A stretch of 64,000 nucleotides of DNA from CAVVSD01 sp963837655 (GTDB lineage Bacteria; Actinomycetota; Thermoleophilia; Solirubrobacterales; Solirubrobacteraceae), in contig CAWIOK010000006.1 of the NCBI GenBank assembly GCA_963837655.1, positions 310,001 to 374,000 of the forward strand, in the 5' to 3' direction. Below are positions 25,076 to 34,880 of the stretch, in pieces. The notes below the pieces were generated by a model, which was not told where the DNA came from, ran no database searches, and saw nothing but the letters and a program-made list of their open reading frames with translations. How positions within the stretch are numbered: position 1 is the stretch's first letter; each line of letters opens with the position of its first letter. The translations under genes and the position numbers were made by a program.

Positions 25076-25431
25076 CCGCACGCGAGGAGCTCCTCGATCG
25101 CCGACCCCGAGAGGTCGGCCTTGGCGATGAAGCCCCTGGCGCCGCTGCGGCGGATGAGGGGCCCGAAGTCCGCCCCCTCCCGGCTCGAGATCAGCACCAC
25201 GGCAGGGGCGCCGTCGTCGATCGTGATCCTGGCTGCGACGTCGAAGCCGTCGATGTCGGGGAGGTTCACGTCGAGGAGGACGAGATCTGGCTGCAAGCGC
25301 CGTGCTTCCTCCACCGCGCTGAGGCCGTCCGGCGCCTCGCCCACGACCTCGTAGCCCTCGAGCTCCAACAGCATCCGCGCAGTCGCCCGAAAGCTCGGGT
25401 GATCGTCGACGATGAGCACGGTGTGCGCCAC
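25072..25431 (-). CDS. Stand-alone receiver-domain response regulator
   Basis: This 119-residue CheY-like protein is a bare receiver domain. It has VLIVDDH at the N-terminus with the acidic pair, phosphoacceptor aspartate in LLDVNLPD at about 55, and a conserved lysine in FIAKADL near 105. No output domain follows. GTG 25431 is the start that begins directly before the first strand. It is translationally coupled to the histidine kinase. It may act as a phosphate sink or alternative output for that kinase, or by protein contact; this is inferred from position. Confidence 0.85.
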   Translation of the reverse strand: MAHTVLIVDDHPSFRATARMLLELEGYEVVGEAPDGLSAVEEARRLQPDLVLLDVNLPDIDGFDVAARITIDDGAPAVVLISSREGADFGPLIRRSGARGFIAKADLSGSAIEELLACG

Positions 25432-25472
25432 AGGATTGATGATGACCCGAACGGGTGGAGACCCCGGTACGG

Positions 25473-26135
25473 CTATCCCCACTCCGCCGCTGTGGCGATC
25501 TGGTTGTACGCCAGTGCGGGGTCCTCTCCGCCGTAGATCGCGGAACCCGCCACGAGCCAGGTGGCACCCGCCTCGACGCATGGACGGGCCGTCTCGGCAT
25601 CGACGCCGCCGTCGACCTCGATGACCGCGTCGGCGCCGAGCAGCGTGCGGAGCGTGCGAACCTTCCCGAGCATCTGCGGGATGAACGCCTGACCGCCCCA
25701 GCCGGGGTTGACGGTCATGATCAGCGCGAGGTCGTAGAAGCCCTGCAGCGTCTCGTGGAAGGCGATCGGCGTCCCGGGGTTGCAGGCGAGGCCGGCGCGG
25801 CAGTCGCCCTCGCGGATCTGCGCCAGGACGCTGTGCAGGTGCGGCGTCGCCTCGGCGTGGATCGTGATCCCGTCGGCGCCCGCGCGGACGAACTCGTCGA
25901 TCTGGCGCTCCGGGCGTTCGATCATGAGGTGGCAGTCGAGGAAGACGTCGTCGGCCAGCGCGTCGCGCAGCGCCCCGACCACGACCGGGCCGAGCGTGAT
26001 CGGGGGGACGAAGTGCCCGTCCATCACGTCGACGTGGATCACGCTCGCGCCTGCGTGCACGACGGTGCGGACCTGGTCACCCAGGCTCGCGAAGTCGGCC
26101 GACAGGATCGAGGGCACGACGCGGACCTTGCTCAT
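25473..26135 (-). CDS. rpe: Ribulose-phosphate 3-epimerase
   Basis: Rpe interconverts ribulose-5-phosphate and xylulose-5-phosphate in the pentose phosphate pathway. The 220 residues form a TIM barrel with VVPSILSADF at the start, HVDVMDGHFVPP, the metal ligand region DCHLMIERPE, VNPGWGGQAF and EVDGGVDAET. All metal and catalytic residues seen in the family appear to be present. The ATG overlaps the zinc-ribbon stop as ATGA. Ribulose-5-phosphate is also a substrate of RibB elsewhere in the window. Confidence 0.95.
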   Translation of the reverse strand: MSKVRVVPSILSADFASLGDQVRTVVHAGASVIHVDVMDGHFVPPITLGPVVVGALRDALADDVFLDCHLMIERPERQIDEFVRAGADGITIHAEATPHLHSVLAQIREGDCRAGLACNPGTPIAFHETLQGFYDLALIMTVNPGWGGQAFIPQMLGKVRTLRTLLGADAVIEVDGGVDAETARPCVEAGATWLVAGSAIYGGEDPALAYNQIATAAEWG

Positions 26136-26361
26136 ATCGGCTGCAGCATCGAGGAGTCGCAGTGGACGCAGCGCATGATCTCCGTGTTGGACATGCGCAC
26201 GATGGTCGAATGCTCCCCGCACTGGGGGCAGACGGAGACGAGCTCGAAGCGATGCAGGCAGTTCACGCAGCGGTAGCGACCCGGCAGGTTCGTCGGCCGC
26301 AGCCACGGTTCTCCGCAGCCTGGGCAGATGGGGCCGAGATCCATGCCCCCATCCTGCCGCA

Positions 26362-26362
<1 letters not shown>
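26132..26362 (-). CDS. Small zinc-ribbon protein
   Basis: The protein is 76 residues from ATG 26362 (70 from ATG 26344), with four CxxC pairs: CPGC, CVNC, CPQC and CVHC. This predicts two zinc ribbons. The pattern resembles YfgJ-like zinc-ribbon proteins of unknown function. ATG 26362 is favoured because it forms TGATG with the rsmB stop. It sits between rsmB and rpe in a tightly coupled run, but its job is not evident. Confidence 0.78.
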
Positions 26363-27627
<1,265 letters not shown>

Positions 27628-27651
27628 GACCGATCCGAGGCTAGCCGCCCC

Positions 27652-29718
27652 ATGTTGGACACTGATCGGGTGCCGCGGGTCGTGAGGGTCGAGCCCATCA
27701 CCACGGCCCGCGCGCTACGCGGGCCGTTCGACTACCTGCGGCCGGACGGGGTCGACGTGGGGACGATGCTCGTCGTCCCCTTCGGCCACCGCGACGTCGT
27801 CGGCGTCGTCGTCGGCCTCGCCGACGAATCGGAGGTCGACGACGACCGGCTGGTCGCGCCCCGGGAGATCCTGGAGGCCGTTCTGCCGGTCGACCTCGTG
27901 GAGCTGGCGAGCTGGATCGCCGCCGAGTACTGCTCGACGCCGGCACGGGGCCTGTCGCTCGTCTCGCCGCAGGCGGGCGCGAAGGCCCGCATGGCGTGGT
28001 GGGCGGAGGCGACCGGCGAGGGAGAGGGGCTGACGCCGCGCCAGGCGGGGCTGCTCGCCTCGGTGCAGCGTGCCCGGGTGGCCGGCGGCGACCTCCCGGC
28101 GCTGCGGCGCCTGGAGCGCCGTGGGCTCGTCCGGCTCGAGCGCCGCGCGGTCCGGCGGGCTCCCGAGCACGCGACCGTCGGCGCGCGCCGGGCAAGACCC
28201 GAGCTCACGCCCGACCAGGTCGCAGCGCTCGTGGAGATCGAGACGGCGATCGCCGAGCGCGATCCGGCGCGACTGCTGCTGCACGGCGTGACCGGGTCGG
28301 GCAAGACCGAGGTGTACCTGCGGGCGGCCGCCGCGGCACTGGACCGCGGCCGTGGGGCGATCGTGCTCGTGCCCGAGATCGCGCTGACGCCGCAGATCGT
28401 GTCGCGCTTCGTCGACCGCTTCGGCGACACGGTCGCCGTCCTGCACTCCAAGCTGTCGGCCGGTGAGCGCCGCGACGAGTGGCACCGGCTGCACTCCGGC
28501 GAGGCCCGGGTCTGCGTCGGGCCTCGCTCGGCCGTGTTCGCGCCGATCGCCGACATCGGCCTCGTCGTCGTCGACGAGGAGCACGACGCGTCCTACAAGC
28601 ATGAGGGCGACCCGCGCTACGACGCCCGGCGCGTCGCCTGGAAGCGCGCGGCCGATCACGATGCCGTCCTGCTCGTCGGCAGCGCGACGCCGCGCCCCGA
28701 GAGCGTCCGCGCGCTGCGGCGCCTGCGGCTTCCCCGCCGCGTCGACGGCCAGTCGCTCCCCGCCGTCGAGATCGTCGACATGCGCGGCACGGACGGCGCG
28801 CTGCACCCGCGGACGGTCCACGCGCTGGCCGACGCACGCAAGGCGATCGTGCTCCTCAACCGCCGCGGGTGGTCGAACTTCGTCGACTGCCGCGCCTGCG
28901 GTCACGCGTGGAGCTGCCCGAACTGCGACGTCTCGCTCGTCCTGCACCGCGCGGGCGCGACGCTCGCCTGCCACCACTGCGGTCACCGCGAGCGCGTCCC
29001 GCAGGTGTGCAGCGAGTGCGGGTCGGTGAGCGTCGCGCGTCACGGCACCGGTACCGAGCGCCTCGAGCACGACCTGCTCACGCTCGGCCACGACGTCCTG
29101 CGCCTCGACGCCGACGTGCGCGATCCGTCGGCCGTGCTGCAGGCGTTCGAGCGTGCCGACCGCGCGGTGCTCGTGGGGACCCAGATGGTCGCCAAGGGCC
29201 ACGACTTCCCCGACGTCGGCCTCGGGGTCGTCGTCGACGCCGACGCGACCCTGCGCTTCCCCGACTTCCGCGCCGAGGAGCGCACGTTCGCGCTCGTGGC
29301 CCAGCTCGCCGGCCGGGCGGGGCGGGGCGCGGCGAGCGGGTCGGTGCTCGTGCAGACCCTCGCGCCGGATGCCGCGTCGATTGCGGCCGCCGCGCGCCAC
29401 GATGCCGACGGGTTCCTCGAGGGCGAGCTCGCCCGCCGCGAGGCGCTCGCCTATCCGCCGTTCTCGACGCTCATCCGGGTCGTCTGCTCGGCCGAGGAGC
29501 AGGTGCGGGCGATGGAGGCGGCCACCGTGATCGCCAGGCGCGTGGAGCACGCGGCCGTGCTGGGGCCCGCGCCGCTGTTCCGGGTGCGCAACCGCGAGCG
29601 TGCGCAGCTGCTGCTGAAGACGACGATGCGCCGCGCGGCGGTCCGCTCGGTCGGCGCCGCGGTCGACGCGGTGCGCATGAAGGGCGTCGCCCTCTCGGTC
29701 GACGTCGACCCCCAATAA
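27652..29718 (+). CDS. priA: Primosomal protein N' (PriA helicase)
   Basis: PriA recognises stalled or repaired forks and reloads the replisome. The 688 residues include an N-terminal 3'-DNA-binding domain (about 1-105), Walker A GVTGSGKTEVY near residue 215, and a DEEH box (VVDEEHDASYK). A zinc module follows with CRAC, CPNC, CHHC and CSEC pairs, then late helicase motifs (GTQMVAKGHDFP, QLAGRAGRG). Many actinobacteria carry a PriA with decayed helicase motifs; this one looks intact. ATG 27652 is chosen since the conserved domain starts soon after; an earlier in-frame codon at 27610 would run into rsmB. Confidence 0.93.
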   Translation: MLDTDRVPRVVRVEPITTARALRGPFDYLRPDGVDVGTMLVVPFGHRDVVGVVVGLADESEVDDDRLVAPREILEAVLPVDLVELASWIAAEYCSTPARGLSLVSPQAGAKARMAWWAEATGEGEGLTPRQAGLLASVQRARVAGGDLPALRRLERRGLVRLERRAVRRAPEHATVGARRARPELTPDQVAALVEIETAIAERDPARLLLHGVTGSGKTEVYLRAAAAALDRGRGAIVLVPEIALTPQIVSRFVDRFGDTVAVLHSKLSAGERRDEWHRLHSGEARVCVGPRSAVFAPIADIGLVVVDEEHDASYKHEGDPRYDARRVAWKRAADHDAVLLVGSATPRPESVRALRRLRLPRRVDGQSLPAVEIVDMRGTDGALHPRTVHALADARKAIVLLNRRGWSNFVDCRACGHAWSCPNCDVSLVLHRAGATLACHHCGHRERVPQVCSECGSVSVARHGTGTERLEHDLLTLGHDVLRLDADVRDPSAVLQAFERADRAVLVGTQMVAKGHDFPDVGLGVVVDADATLRFPDFRAEERTFALVAQLAGRAGRGAASGSVLVQTLAPDAASIAAAARHDADGFLEGELARREALAYPPFSTLIRVVCSAEEQVRAMEAATVIARRVEHAAVLGPAPLFRVRNRERAQLLLKTTMRRAAVRSVGAAVDAVRMKGVALSVDVDPQ

Positions 29719-29728
29719 ACTGGGACGG

Positions 29729-30298
29729 ATGGCCGAGGTCGACGAGGAAGAGCAGGTCGAGCAGGACGAGCTGGACCCCGAGGTCCGCGCGCGGCGCAGC
29801 GCGGCGCTCGCGCACGTCCGCAAGCTCGGCGACCCGGTCCTGCGCACGCGCGCACGCGAGGTCGATCGCTTCGACGACGAGCTGCGCGATGAGGTCAGGC
29901 GCATGGGTCAGCTCATGCACGACGCCATGGGGATCGGGCTCGCGGCGCCCCAGGTCGGAGTGTCCCACCGCGTGCTGGTCTACCGCGTGGAGCCAGAGAG
30001 CCCACTCAACGCCCTCGTCAACCCCGAGATCGAGTGGTCCGGGCAGGAGACGGAGACGGTCGAGGAGGGCTGCCTGAGCCTGCCCGCGGTGCACGTCGAC
30101 GTCGAGCGGCCCGTCCATGTCCGCGTCAAGGCGCGCGACGAGTACGGCGAGGAGATCCGGATCGAGGCCTCCGGCCTGGAGGCCCGCGTGATCCAGCACG
30201 AGCTCGACCACCTCGACGGCGTCCTCATCCTCGACCGCACGACGAAGGACCAGCGCAAGGCCGCGATGCGCGCGCTGCGCGAGATGCAGCCGGCTTGA
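29729..30298 (+). CDS. def: Peptide deformylase
   Basis: Def removes the N-formyl group from nascent proteins. All three metal-site motifs are present in the 189 residues: GIGLAAPQVG, EGCLSLP with the cysteine ligand, and QHELDHLDG with the two histidines and the catalytic glutamate. The protein has an extra acidic N-terminal segment of about 28 residues (rich in E and D) before the usual start of the fold. It follows priA by ten bases and overlaps fmt, its functional partner, by four. Confidence 0.95.
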   Translation: MAEVDEEEQVEQDELDPEVRARRSAALAHVRKLGDPVLRTRAREVDRFDDELRDEVRRMGQLMHDAMGIGLAAPQVGVSHRVLVYRVEPESPLNALVNPEIEWSGQETETVEEGCLSLPAVHVDVERPVHVRVKARDEYGEEIRIEASGLEARVIQHELDHLDGVLILDRTTKDQRKAAMRALREMQPA

Positions 30299-31083
30299 TC
30301 TACCTCGGGACGTCAGCGTTCGCCGCGGAGGTGCTGAAGCTCCTGGCCGCGCCGGAGCTCGTCGTGACGCGACCGGACGCGCCCAAGGGGCGCGGTCGCC
30401 GGCTTGCGGCGCCGCCCGTCGCCGAGGCCGCCCGCGAGCTGGGCATCGACGTGCTCCAGCCGGAGGACCTGAACGCCATCGAGCTGCCGGCCGGCGACGT
30501 CGTGCTGTGCGCCTACGGCGCGCTCGTCCGCGAGCCGCTCCTGAGCCGGGGCGTGCTCAACCTGCATCCGTCGCTGCTGCCGCGCTGGCGCGGGGCGGCG
30601 CCGGTCGAGCGCGCGATCATGGCCGGTGACGCCGAGACCGGCGTGTCGATCATGCGCCTCGTCGCGGAGCTCGACGCCGGCCCGGTGTGCCTCAGCGAGT
30701 CGATCCCGATCCGTCCGCAGGACACGTACGGCACGCTCGCGCCGCAGCTGCAGCGCCTCGGCGCAGCGCTGATCGCCCGTGCCCTGGAGAAGCCCCCGCC
30801 GTGGGTCGACCAGCCCGCCGCAGGTGTGACGTACGCCGAGCGCATCACGGCCGAGGACCGCACGCTGGACCCCGAGGCGGCCCCGGAGGTCAACGAGCGG
30901 GTCGTCCGCGCGCTGCACCCGCACATCGGTGCCCGCATCCAGCTCGAGGACGGTTCCTGGCTCGGCGTCCTGCGCGCCCGCGCCGGCGAGGGTCCGCTGA
31001 CCTGGCATGGCCTGGAGCTGCTGGAGGTCCAGCCGCCGGGCGGGCGCCCGATGGACGCCGCCGCGTACGTGCGCGGCCGCTAG
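30295..31083 (+). CDS. fmt: Methionyl-tRNA formyltransferase
   Basis: Fmt formylates initiator Met-tRNA, the reaction later reversed on proteins by Def. The 262 residues keep the folate/active-site segment LNLHPSLLPRWRGAAPVERAI with Asn and His, and the aspartate in ELDAGPV; a short C-terminal OB-like domain follows. Length is below the usual 305-315, mainly through shorter loops before the catalytic motif and in the C-terminal domain. The start is a TTG that overlaps the def stop as TTGA. The final TAG shares the palindrome CTAG with the stop of der on the other strand. Confidence 0.92.
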   Translation: MIYLGTSAFAAEVLKLLAAPELVVTRPDAPKGRGRRLAAPPVAEAARELGIDVLQPEDLNAIELPAGDVVLCAYGALVREPLLSRGVLNLHPSLLPRWRGAAPVERAIMAGDAETGVSIMRLVAELDAGPVCLSESIPIRPQDTYGTLAPQLQRLGAALIARALEKPPPWVDQPAAGVTYAERITAEDRTLDPEAAPEVNERVVRALHPHIGARIQLEDGSWLGVLRARAGEGPLTWHGLELLEVQPPGGRPMDAAAYVRGR

Positions 31084-32393
31084 CGCTCGCTTCGCCGCTG
31101 CTTGCGCTCGTTGAAGTCGATGATCACCGGGACGCCGTCGAGCCCGAAGCGCGCCCGCAGCCGGTTCTCGAGGAAGTAGGCGTACTCGCGGGTGACCCGC
31201 GCGCGGTTGTTGACCTGGATCGCGAAGCGCGGCGGGCGCTCCCCGATCTGCGCGGCGTAGATGAGCTTGAGGCGGTGCCCCTGCTTCATCGGCGGCTGGC
31301 GCACCTGCAGCGTCTCCGACAGCCAGCGGTTGAGCTCCGGGGTCGGGACGCGGTTCGTCGCCCGGTCGGCGAGGGCCATCGCCTCGCGGAGCACCCGCTC
31401 CAGGCCGCGACCGGTCTTCGCGCTCGCGGTGATGACCTTCGGGCGCTGGCGCAGCTTCTGGTTCACCTTCGCGCGCTCGTGGTTGAGGTCGCCCTCGTCC
31501 ATCTCCGTGACGTCCCACTTGTTCAGCACGATGACGGTCGAGCAGTTCGCGCCCATCGCAAGCTCCGCGACGCGGAAGTCCTGCGACGTCACGCCGTCGG
31601 TGGCGTCGCACACGACGATGGCCACGTCGGCGCGCTCCGCAGCCCGCTGGGAGCGCAGCGCCGTGTAGTACTCGACATCCTGCGAGACCTTCGCCTGGCG
31701 GCGCAGGCCCGCGGTGTCGACGAGGATCACGTGGCGCCCGTCGACCTCCAGCGGGAGGTCGATCGCGTCGCGCGTCGTCCCCGCGACCTCGGACACGATC
31801 ACGCGCTCCTGGCCGAGCAGCTTGTTGACCATCGAGGACTTGCCGACGTTCGGCCGGCCGATCACGGCGAGGCGGATGATGTCCTCGTCGGCCTCCGGCT
31901 CGTCCTCGGGCAGCAGCTCCACGATGCGGTCCAGCAGGTCGCCCGTGCCGAGGCCCTGCGCCGCCGAGACCGCGACCGGGTCGCCGAGCCCCAGGCGGTA
32001 GGCGTCATCGGCCAGCGGCATGTCCTTCACGTCGTCGACCTTGTTGGCCGCGACGAGGACGGGCAGCTTGGAGCGGCGCAGGATGTCGGCGACCTCCTCG
32101 TCGCCGGGACGCACCCCCGCGCGGGCGTCGATGACGAGCACGGCGGCCTGGGCGTCGGTCAGCGCGGCCTGAGCCTGCTCGCGGATCGATCCGGCGATCG
32201 GGTCGAGGTCGTGCTCGTCCATGCCGCCGGTGTCGACGAGCGTGAAGCGCCGGCCGTTCCACTCCGTGGCGATCTCGTTGCGGTCGCGCGTCACGCCGGG
32301 GCGCTCGTGCACGACGGCGGTGCGCGAGCCCGACAGGCGGTTCACGAGCGACGACTTGCCGACGTTGGGGTAGCCGACGATCGCGACCTTCAT
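31080..32393 (-). CDS. der: GTPase Der (EngA), ribosome assembly
   Basis: Der is an essential tandem GTPase for 50S maturation. The 437 residues hold two G domains: G1 GYPNVGKSS near residue 7 with DTGG and NKVD, and a second G1 GRPNVGKSS near 178 with DTAGLRR and NKWD. A KH-like C-terminal domain follows (about 355-437). Its start overlaps the cmk stop as ATGA. The pair cmk-der is conserved in many Gram-positives, and here it ends the aromatic supraoperon. Confidence 0.96.
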   Translation of the reverse strand: MKVAIVGYPNVGKSSLVNRLSGSRTAVVHERPGVTRDRNEIATEWNGRRFTLVDTGGMDEHDLDPIAGSIREQAQAALTDAQAAVLVIDARAGVRPGDEEVADILRRSKLPVLVAANKVDDVKDMPLADDAYRLGLGDPVAVSAAQGLGTGDLLDRIVELLPEDEPEADEDIIRLAVIGRPNVGKSSMVNKLLGQERVIVSEVAGTTRDAIDLPLEVDGRHVILVDTAGLRRQAKVSQDVEYYTALRSQRAAERADVAIVVCDATDGVTSQDFRVAELAMGANCSTVIVLNKWDVTEMDEGDLNHERAKVNQKLRQRPKVITASAKTGRGLERVLREAMALADRATNRVPTPELNRWLSETLQVRQPPMKQGHRLKLIYAAQIGERPPRFAIQVNNRARVTREYAYFLENRLRARFGLDGVPVIIDFNERKQRRSER

Positions 32394-32977
32394 CGCGCGA
32401 GCTCCACGATGCGCTGCACGACCTCGTCGAGGCTCAGCCCGGTCGTGTCGAGCTCGACGGCATCCGGTGCCGGCTGCAGCGGGGAGTGCTCGCGTGAGCG
32501 GTCGCGCTCGTCGCGGATGCCCTGCTCGACGAGGATCGCGCCGTACTCCGCCCCGAGCTGCTCCGCGCGGCGGCGGGCGCGCTCCTCCGGCGTGGCGGTG
32601 AGGAAGACCTTCAGTTCGGCCTGCGGCCAGACGACGGTGCCGATGTCGCGCCCCTCGGCGACATGGTCGCCGGCGGCGATGATCTCGCGCTGACGGTCGA
32701 CGAGCGCCTCGCGCACCGCCGGGTCCGCGCTCACCTGCGACGCCATCTCGGTGACCTCCGGCGTGCGGATCTCGTCCGTCACGTCCTCGTCGCCGAGCAG
32801 CACCCGCTCCCCCAGCGTCACGGCGACACGGGTCGGGTCGTCGCCGCGCAGTGCGGCGAGCGCCGCAGCGCGGTACATGGCGCCGGAGTCCAGGAACTCG
32901 AAGCCGAGCGCGCGGGCGACCGCGCGCGCGACGGTGGACTTCCCCGCGCCTGCGGGTCCGTCGATCGCGATGAGCAT
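32390..32977 (-). CDS. cmk: Cytidylate kinase
   Basis: Cmk phosphorylates CMP and dCMP. The 195 residues begin MLIAIDGPAGAGKSTVARAVA with the P-loop, followed by FLDSGAMYRA (substrate contacts), EGRDIGTVV, and a lid with ERARRRAEQ. It is somewhat shorter than the usual 215-230, the difference lying after the lid region. It starts eight bases after the VTT membrane gene ends and is coupled to der. Confidence 0.94.
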   Translation of the reverse strand: MLIAIDGPAGAGKSTVARAVARALGFEFLDSGAMYRAAALAALRGDDPTRVAVTLGERVLLGDEDVTDEIRTPEVTEMASQVSADPAVREALVDRQREIIAAGDHVAEGRDIGTVVWPQAELKVFLTATPEERARRRAEQLGAEYGAILVEQGIRDERDRSREHSPLQPAPDAVELDTTGLSLDEVVQRIVELAR

Positions 32978-32985
32978 GGGCGGCG

Positions 32986-33585
32986 TCAGCTTAGGGTGCG
33001 CTTCGCCACGACCAGCCCGAGGATCCCCGTGAGGACGAGCAGGACGAGCGACGCGACCAGCTGCGCGGTCGAGCGATCGCCGATCGCATCGCCCAGCGCG
33101 GTGTACGCGAAGGCGCGCGGCGCGACGCCGATCGCGGTGCCCAGCGCGAGGTCCCACGGCTTCACCCCGACCGCTCCCGCGACGTAGTTCAGCGGCGCGT
33201 CCGGGATACCGGGCAGCAGCCGCTGGACCACGACGGCCCACAGTCCGCGTCGTTGCAGGAACGCCCGGTGCGGTCCGTCGATCTCGCCCGTCCGGCGGCC
33301 GATCCCCCACCCGATCATCGCCGCGAGCACCGACGACGCGAGCGTGACGGTGAAGCCCAGCCAGACGCCGAACAGCACGCCGCTCACCGCGGCGAGGAGC
33401 GGGCCGGGCACGAGCAGGCAGCCCAGCAACGCGCTGATCACTGCGTAGACGGGCGCGCCCCAGTCCCCCAGCGGCTCGATCCAGGACTGCACGTCGTCCT
33501 GCGAGACGACGCGCAGGACGCCGAACACGACGAAGAGCACGAGCAGCACGGCCGCCAGGAGCGCCAGCCGTATGCGCGTGGTCAT
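32986..33585 (-). CDS. VTT-domain (DedA/TVP38-like) membrane protein
   Basis: This 199-residue integral membrane protein has about five hydrophobic segments. After the first span come a loop and the VTT/SNARE-associated region with PGPLLAAVSGVLFG and a later RLLPGIPDAPLNYVAG, which matches the F/R-x-x-PG-x-P signature of TVP38/DedA proteins. This superfamily is associated with lipid scrambling and undecaprenyl-phosphate recycling in some members. It lies between aroA and cmk with overlaps at its start, so it is co-transcribed, although no link with aromatic synthesis is known. Confidence 0.82.
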   Translation of the reverse strand: MTTRIRLALLAAVLLVLFVVFGVLRVVSQDDVQSWIEPLGDWGAPVYAVISALLGCLLVPGPLLAAVSGVLFGVWLGFTVTLASSVLAAMIGWGIGRRTGEIDGPHRAFLQRRGLWAVVVQRLLPGIPDAPLNYVAGAVGVKPWDLALGTAIGVAPRAFAYTALGDAIGDRSTAQLVASLVLLVLTGILGLVVAKRTLS

Positions 33586-34880
33586 GCCTGCAGGTGCTCG
33601 AGATCCGCCGTGAAGCCGGGGTAGGACACGGCGGCGGCCTCCATGCCGACCACCCGGACGCCCTCGCGCGACGCGAGTCCGGCGATCGCGCCCAGCATCG
33701 CGGTGCGATGGTCGCCGGCGGCGTCGATGACGCCGCCGCGCAGGCCGCCGGTGCCGCGGACGACGAAGCCGTCCGGGAGCGCCTCGAGGTCGCCGCCGAG
33801 AGCGTTGAGACCATCGACGACCGCCGCGATCCGGTCGGACTCCTTGACGCGCAGCTCCGCGGCCCCGCGCACGATCGTCTCGCCCTCCGCGAAGCAGCCG
33901 AGCAGCCCGACCAGCGGCAGCTCGTCGATCGCCAGCGGGATCTCCTCCCCCTCGACGACCGTCCCCCGCAGCGGCCCGGAGCGCACCTCGATGTCGCCGA
34001 CCGGCTCCTCCGGGCTGATGACGTCCCCGTCGGGCGCCTCCAGCTCGCCGACGAGGTCCGCCCCCATCCGCTCCAGGATCCGCGCGAATCCGATCCGGGT
34101 CCAGTTCGTCCCCATCCCCGTGACCCGGATCTCGGCGCCGTCGACGATCGCGCCCGCCGCGAGCCAGAACGCGGCGGAGGACGGATCCCCCGGCACGTGC
34201 AGGTGCCCGCCGACGAGCTCGTCGACCGGCACGGCGGTGACCCGCCGCCCGTTGCGGTGGACCGCGGCGCCGAGCCGGGTCAGCATCCGCTCGGTGTGGT
34301 CGCGGCTGGCCTGCGGCTCGGTGACCGTCGTGGGGCCCTCGGCGCCGAGCGCGGCGATGAGGACGCACGACTTCACCTGCGCGCTGGCGACGGGCATGTC
34401 GTAGGAGATCGACCGCAGCCGCGCACCGCGCACGGTGAACGGGGGGAAGCGGCCGTCGGTGGCCTCCAGCACGGCGCCCATCCGGCGCAACGGCTCGGCG
34501 ATGCGGTCGACAGGGCGCCGGCGGATCGAAGCGTCGCCGTCCAGCGTGAAGCTACGGCCGTCCTGCCCGGCCAGCCATCCCGGCAGCAGCCGCATGAGCG
34601 TGCCCGCGTTGCCGACGTCGATCGGGGCGTGCGTCTCGCGCGCCTCGCGCAGCCCGGCGCCCCGGACGACGATCTCGTCGTCGCGCCGGTCCACGAGCGC
34701 GCCGAGCGCGGCGACCGCGGCGAGCGTGGAGTTCGTGTCCTCCGCGTCGAGGTAGCCGGTGATGCGAACCGGCTCGGACGCCATCGCGCCGAAGATGGCG
34801 GCGCGGTGGGAGATCGACTTGTCCGGGGGCGCGGCGACGGTGCCGCGCAGGCGGGTGGCGGGGGCGACGTCGAGATCCAT
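33582..34880 (-). CDS. aroA: 5-enolpyruvylshikimate-3-phosphate synthase
   Basis: AroA joins phosphoenolpyruvate to shikimate-3-phosphate. The 432 residues show PPDKSISHRAAIFGA at the start, GNAGTLMRL (PEP/phosphate loop), the DGDASIRRRP segment, and late ELRVKESDR and DHRTAMLGA motifs. The pattern around GNAGT and DxSIRRRP is closer to the Bacillus-type enzymes than to the enterobacterial ones. ATG 34880 forms TGATG with the tyrA stop and its stop overlaps the VTT gene. It is the third enzyme gene downstream of the leader-peptide region. Confidence 0.95.
   Translation of the reverse strand: MDLDVAPATRLRGTVAAPPDKSISHRAAIFGAMASEPVRITGYLDAEDTNSTLAAVAALGALVDRRDDEIVVRGAGLREARETHAPIDVGNAGTLMRLLPGWLAGQDGRSFTLDGDASIRRRPVDRIAEPLRRMGAVLEATDGRFPPFTVRGARLRSISYDMPVASAQVKSCVLIAALGAEGPTTVTEPQASRDHTERMLTRLGAAVHRNGRRVTAVPVDELVGGHLHVPGDPSSAAFWLAAGAIVDGAEIRVTGMGTNWTRIGFARILERMGADLVGELEAPDGDVISPEEPVGDIEVRSGPLRGTVVEGEEIPLAIDELPLVGLLGCFAEGETIVRGAAELRVKESDRIAAVVDGLNALGGDLEALPDGFVVRGTGGLRGGVIDAAGDHRTAMLGAIAGLASREGVRVVGMEAAAVSYPGFTADLEHLQA

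Noticed and set aside
27715..29904. A 729-codon open frame antisense to priA and def
   Set aside because: Composition is Arg/Ala/His-rich with no motif, and it lies opposite intact priA and def.
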